Below, in pieces: positions 61,412 to 64,000 of a stretch of DNA of 64,000 nucleotides. The position numbers were made by a program, and so were the translations under genes. Origin of the DNA: Candidatus Woesearchaeota archaeon (lineage in GTDB: Archaea; Nanoarchaeota; Nanoarchaeia; Woesearchaeales; JAGVZT01); assembly GCA_017608295.1 (NCBI GenBank), contig JAFCGF010000005.1, positions 1 through 64,000 of the forward strand, given 5' to 3'. The notes beneath the pieces were generated by a model. The model was given only the letters and a program-made list of their open reading frames with translations, had not been told where the DNA came from and searched no databases. Numbering within the stretch: the first letter of the stretch is position 1; every line of letters begins with the position of its first letter.

Positions 61412-62584
61412 TTATTCCCCCCTACAAATAATTTGTGCAGCGTGATAGATATCAGTCGCAGTGATGTCGGGCTCGCAGCCAGCTTTTTTCTCAGGGCCGC
61501 ATCCAGTCCCCACAAGAATCGTATTGAGACCCATCCTGTTGCCTGCCTCAATGTCTTTTGCCATGTCTCCTATCATGTAGCTGTTGCGGATGTCAACTAG
61601 TATATCCTCATTCACATACTCATCCACATACTCACTCCCACATACTGCTTCAAACATACCAGTACCTGGCTTCTTGCATGCGCATCTCTCTTCCGTAGTG
61701 TGAGGGCAATACGAATAGCCATCAATCTCAATCCCGTGTGCAGCATACTGTTCCTGGATGCTCTCGAACACTGCATCTACCTCCTCCTCTGTCATCCGGC
61801 CCTTGCCAATCCAGGACTGATTGCTCACCATATGGAGGAGATATCCGGCATCCTTGAGCATGCGTAGGGCTTCGATACTGTCCTCGTATAGCTCATCAGT
61901 CGGAATCTTAGGATAGCAAGAATTATCGACGAGAACACCATCTTTATCAAGGAACACAACACGATTCATCTCCCCGCCAAAGTAGGCATCCACGTGAGAA
62001 CGCAGCTGGTGAAACGTGGCATCCTCGCTACCATCACCATACACAATCTCAGCGCCAACCTCTGGCGCAATATCCTCGAATCTCTGCTTCAAATCAGATA
62101 TCCGCTCGAGGCATTCATCTCCGCTCCGTGTACCACCACGTTTTCCAATCCTTGATGCGGCTTCCTCCGGCTCACAGAGAAGGAAAAGGGCGAGGTCAGG
62201 GTCAGGGAAGAAGCTGTTCATCTCAATCAGTGTGTCAAGCGGAATGTCCTCTCCCTGATAGGCATAGGCAGAATACTTGCTTCGGTCCATAAGGATAACA
62301 ATATCAGAGTCTTTCTCTCTCTCAACAATTGGGAGGATATCGTGAACATACTGATGCCGCCTGTCAGCTGTGAGCAGATACGTCTCAATCCAGGGGTCGC
62401 GTTCCTCCTTTGGCTGCCTCCGATACTCCTTGAGGGTGTCCCGTATGAAGTCAGTGGGCTCATACAAGAGATATGCGGCCATGCCATAGGTGTCCATGAT
62501 GTACTGCTCAAGGCGCTCCATCTGAGTAGTCTTCCCAGCGCCTGACAGTCCGTCCAGTGTGATGATGTGCATTCTAGTTTCCAT
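61412..62584 (-). CDS. Thymidylate kinase-like domain fused to GmhB-like HAD phosphatase
   Basis: Residues ~1-205 are a thymidylate-kinase-type domain: P-loop LDGLSGAGKTTQ, the DR motif MDRSKYSAYAYQG, and a LID-like KRGGTRSGDECLERISD. Residues ~210-390 are a HAD phosphatase of the GmhB/histidinol-phosphatase kind: VVFLDKDGVLVDN, SNQSWIGKGR, the zinc loop CPHTTEERCACKKPGTGM and YMIGDMAKDIEAGNRMG. Both active sites look complete. I know no characterised protein with this pairing. A GGAAGTGA site supports the ATG. It is the middle gene of a three-gene operon. Confidence 0.88.
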   Translation of the reverse strand: METRMHIITLDGLSGAGKTTQMERLEQYIMDTYGMAAYLLYEPTDFIRDTLKEYRRQPKEERDPWIETYLLTADRRHQYVHDILPIVEREKDSDIVILMDRSKYSAYAYQGEDIPLDTLIEMNSFFPDPDLALFLLCEPEEAASRIGKRGGTRSGDECLERISDLKQRFEDIAPEVGAEIVYGDGSEDATFHQLRSHVDAYFGGEMNRVVFLDKDGVLVDNSCYPKIPTDELYEDSIEALRMLKDAGYLLHMVSNQSWIGKGRMTEEEVDAVFESIQEQYAAHGIEIDGYSYCPHTTEERCACKKPGTGMFEAVCGSEYVDEYVNEDILVDIRNSYMIGDMAKDIEAGNRMGLNTILVGTGCGPEKKAGCEPDITATDIYHAAQIICRGE

Positions 62585-62588
62585 GTTT

Positions 62589-63209
62589 TCACTTCCTATA
62601 TCCTGCAGAACCTAAAGAAGAGAAATCGCGGTACATCTCAATAGAGTCTCCGAGATAGCGCTTCTTGAACCTGCGCTCTGGCAATTGGTCGAGGACCATG
62701 AGCTCATTCCAGCCGTTCGGAACGATAGGCACCTGATACAGTTCGTCAACATCAGATATCCGCACGCATTGAATCGTCAGGCCAAGCCGCTTCGCGAGAT
62801 AGCACCTGTGGGCTCCGTCAAGCAGCACATCCAGCGAGAGCTGCGTGCATCCCCTGTCCAGCTGCTGCGGAGAGGCAAAAGGAATATGCATATGCTCCAC
62901 AATAGGGGGAGCGAGGGGGACATCTCCATCTGGCGTTCCCAGCAACACAATGCCATCGAGGTTAAAGAGGTCTATGCCGTGTTTCGCGGCAAGAAAGTCC
63001 CGTAATTGTTCCTGGAAGAGCAGTCTATCCCTAAGCACATACCCAGTCGTGAGGTTCAGCTGGCTTGGCAGGTAATCACGCAGTTCAATAGAAGCGGTTG
63101 TGTAGGGGAGGCGTTCACTCTGCGCGAGCCTGCTTTGCCTGAGCTGATTCTCAAGTTCCTCAAATGCAAAGACCTCTTTCACCACAATATCTGAGATGTC
63201 CCCCATCAA
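62589..63209 (-). CDS. ParB/sulfiredoxin-like protein with DGxHR motif
   Basis: This 206-residue protein contains LSLDVLLDGAHRCYLAKRLGL, with the DGxHR turn of the ParB/Srx/SerK nucleotide-binding fold, then CVRISDVDELYQV. Family members hydrolyse CTP, cut DNA, or act as ADP-dependent kinases. The N-terminal half is not recognisable. It opens the operon with the Tmk-HAD fusion (4-base gap). An ATG one codon later (MGDISD) is equally likely as start. Confidence 0.65.
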   Translation of the reverse strand: MMGDISDIVVKEVFAFEELENQLRQSRLAQSERLPYTTASIELRDYLPSQLNLTTGYVLRDRLLFQEQLRDFLAAKHGIDLFNLDGIVLLGTPDGDVPLAPPIVEHMHIPFASPQQLDRGCTQLSLDVLLDGAHRCYLAKRLGLTIQCVRISDVDELYQVPIVPNGWNELMVLDQLPERRFKKRYLGDSIEMYRDFSSLGSAGYRK

Positions 63210-63219
63210 TGAAGTAGTG

Positions 63220-63274
63220 GTGTTGTAGATTATAACTCAATTGTTGTAATATTTTTTGACACAGTGTTGTAGAT
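63220..63274. promoter_or_regulatory. Three GTTGTA direct repeats in a divergent promoter
   Basis: GTTGTA occurs at 63222, 63243 and 63266 on the plus strand, spaced 21 and 23 bases, about two helical turns. The first and third are part of the identical GTGTTGTAGAT. They fill the space between the divergent operon (start 63209) and the HTH/PLD-like gene (start 63308). The AT-rich block 63271-63286 could be its TATA box. A regulator, most simply the adjacent HTH protein, may bind here. Confidence 0.5.
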
Positions 63275-63307
63275 AAACATAAATATCAGCGCGCTGTTCC
63301 GCGCTGC

Positions 63308-64000
63308 ATGGTGCTCAACAAGCAGACTATAAAGCAGATTGAGGACTTCGTCTTCTCACGGCCGAGGACAATGCAGGAGATTGCCCATCTGACTGAAAAG
63401 AACTGGCGGACAGCAGAGGGATATGTGAAGCGCATCAGCCAGGAGAACGGCACCATCGCGGCCCACACCTTCCGCGGCGGGACACGGGGCGCATTGAAGC
63501 TCGTATACTGGCAGAACATTGATAAGCCCCACAGCAGCGCGGTCCAGGAGCGGCTCTTCAGGCAAATCCAGCTGGGAAAGAAAATGTCCGACTTCTCTCC
63601 TATGGATGTGTACCAGTTCGTCTCCCCTGAGATGAAGGATGCCTATCTGGAAGAGCAGGACGACGAGGCGAAAGAGGTGAAGCAGGACCTCATAACCCCG
63701 CTGCGGAACGCGCAGGAGCAGGTCCTCATATTCTCTGGAAACCTCTCGTGGGCAAATCTCGTGCAGGACGGCACATCTATGCTCGACGTGTTCAGGGAGA
63801 TTGCAGAAGCTGGAGTGAGCATCAAATTCCTGACTGGGCTGGATATCTCGGCGATGAAGAATTATGAAATATTCTCTCAATTGAATGCACAGCTTGGAAA
63901 GAACAGCATCGAAATACGCCACGGCGCTCATCCGCTCAGGGCATTCATAGTGGATGATAAGCTTGCCCAGTTCAAGGAGACTAAATATCCAAGCGAATAT
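63308..64000 (+). CDS. HTH/PLD-like (TrmB-related) regulator, cut by window end
   Basis: The frame runs 231 codons without a stop to the window edge. It starts MVLNKQTIKQIEDFVFSRPR with a winged-helix segment (TMQEIAHLTEKNWRTAEGYVKRI), then an acidic linker, then a PLD-like fold (QVLIFSGNLSWANL, VSIKFLTGLDIS, IEIRHGAHPLRAFIVDDKL). The last pattern resembles TrmB C-terminal sensor domains. It is divergent from the ParB-like/Tmk-HAD operon and may regulate it. Confidence 0.8.
   Translation, partial: MVLNKQTIKQIEDFVFSRPRTMQEIAHLTEKNWRTAEGYVKRISQENGTIAAHTFRGGTRGALKLVYWQNIDKPHSSAVQERLFRQIQLGKKMSDFSPMDVYQFVSPEMKDAYLEEQDDEAKEVKQDLITPLRNAQEQVLIFSGNLSWANLVQDGTSMLDVFREIAEAGVSIKFLTGLDISAMKNYEIFSQLNAQLGKNSIEIRHGAHPLRAFIVDDKLAQFKETKYPSEY

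Overview
This window is archaeal chromosome. RNA polymerase comes as RpoH, split RpoB (B'' and B'), split RpoA (A' and A'') and RpoK. L30e, S12 and the KH-type NusA are archaeal. Rad50, NurA, the RNase P protein Rpp21 and AMP phosphorylase are archaeal hallmarks, TATA boxes lie about 25-30 bp before several starts, and two tRNA genes carry introns at non-canonical sites. Strong Shine-Dalgarno (SD) sites (GGAGG, GAGGTGA) sit inside operons while many first genes look leaderless. A pilin-like protein with a KKGQGLSLN signal and many small lineage-specific proteins fit a DPANN or related lineage, but the sequence alone does not fix the phylum. Base composition looks balanced, and no CRISPR array, rRNA or insertion sequence was seen.

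Layout. 1-5005: RNA hairpins, a small protein with a ThiI-like PP-loop enzyme, a RelE-type toxin-antitoxin locus with an extra antitoxin gene, RpoK, two tiny genes and Rad50. 5071-10694: a MacB-type ABC system (ATPase, extracellular NEW3-like protein, two FtsX permeases) and an MFS transporter. 10745-14904: an acidic Pro/Glu-rich protein, an HTH/zinc-ribbon regulator, a small unknown and MutS. 14956-18449: four tandem paralogues of a family I do not recognise, three of them translationally coupled. 18548-28357: two small unknowns, then (reading right to left) tRNA-Asp, tRNA-Lys, rpoH-B''-B'-A'-A''-rpl30e-nusA-rps12. 28580-28976: a candidate structured RNA followed by two very small genes.

29047-39657: SppA peptidase, AI-2E-like permease, AMP phosphorylase, SpoIIM-like protein, P2-type cation ATPase, Rpp21, pilin-like protein, NurA, an HTH-CBS regulator and small unknowns. 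39699-46055: AlaRS, then divergently a CheC-like protein followed by three histidine/formiminoglutamate degradation genes (ftcD, fchA, hutI). 46093-52186: NfnA/NfnB-type ferredoxin:NADP+ oxidoreductase, a membrane-anchored SPFH-like protein and GTP-dependent PEP carboxykinase. 52183-60327: an unknown, a Kef-type antiporter, an ABC-2 exporter pair and the MoxR-DUF58-VWA trio. 60349-64000: a three-gene operon (ParB-like DGxHR protein, thymidylate kinase fused to a GmhB-like HAD phosphatase, acidic unknown) divergent from an HTH/PLD-like regulator that runs off the window.

Metabolic reading. PEPCK, the Nfn-like transhydrogenase, AMP phosphorylase and folate-linked formimino transfer suggest a heterotroph able to use amino acids and nucleotides and not only a minimal parasite. 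The best candidates for undescribed biology are the four-paralogue operon, the ParB-like/Tmk-HAD operon, the doubly interrupted tRNA-Lys, the structured RNA with two small genes, and possible ATC/ATA start codons behind good SD sites.
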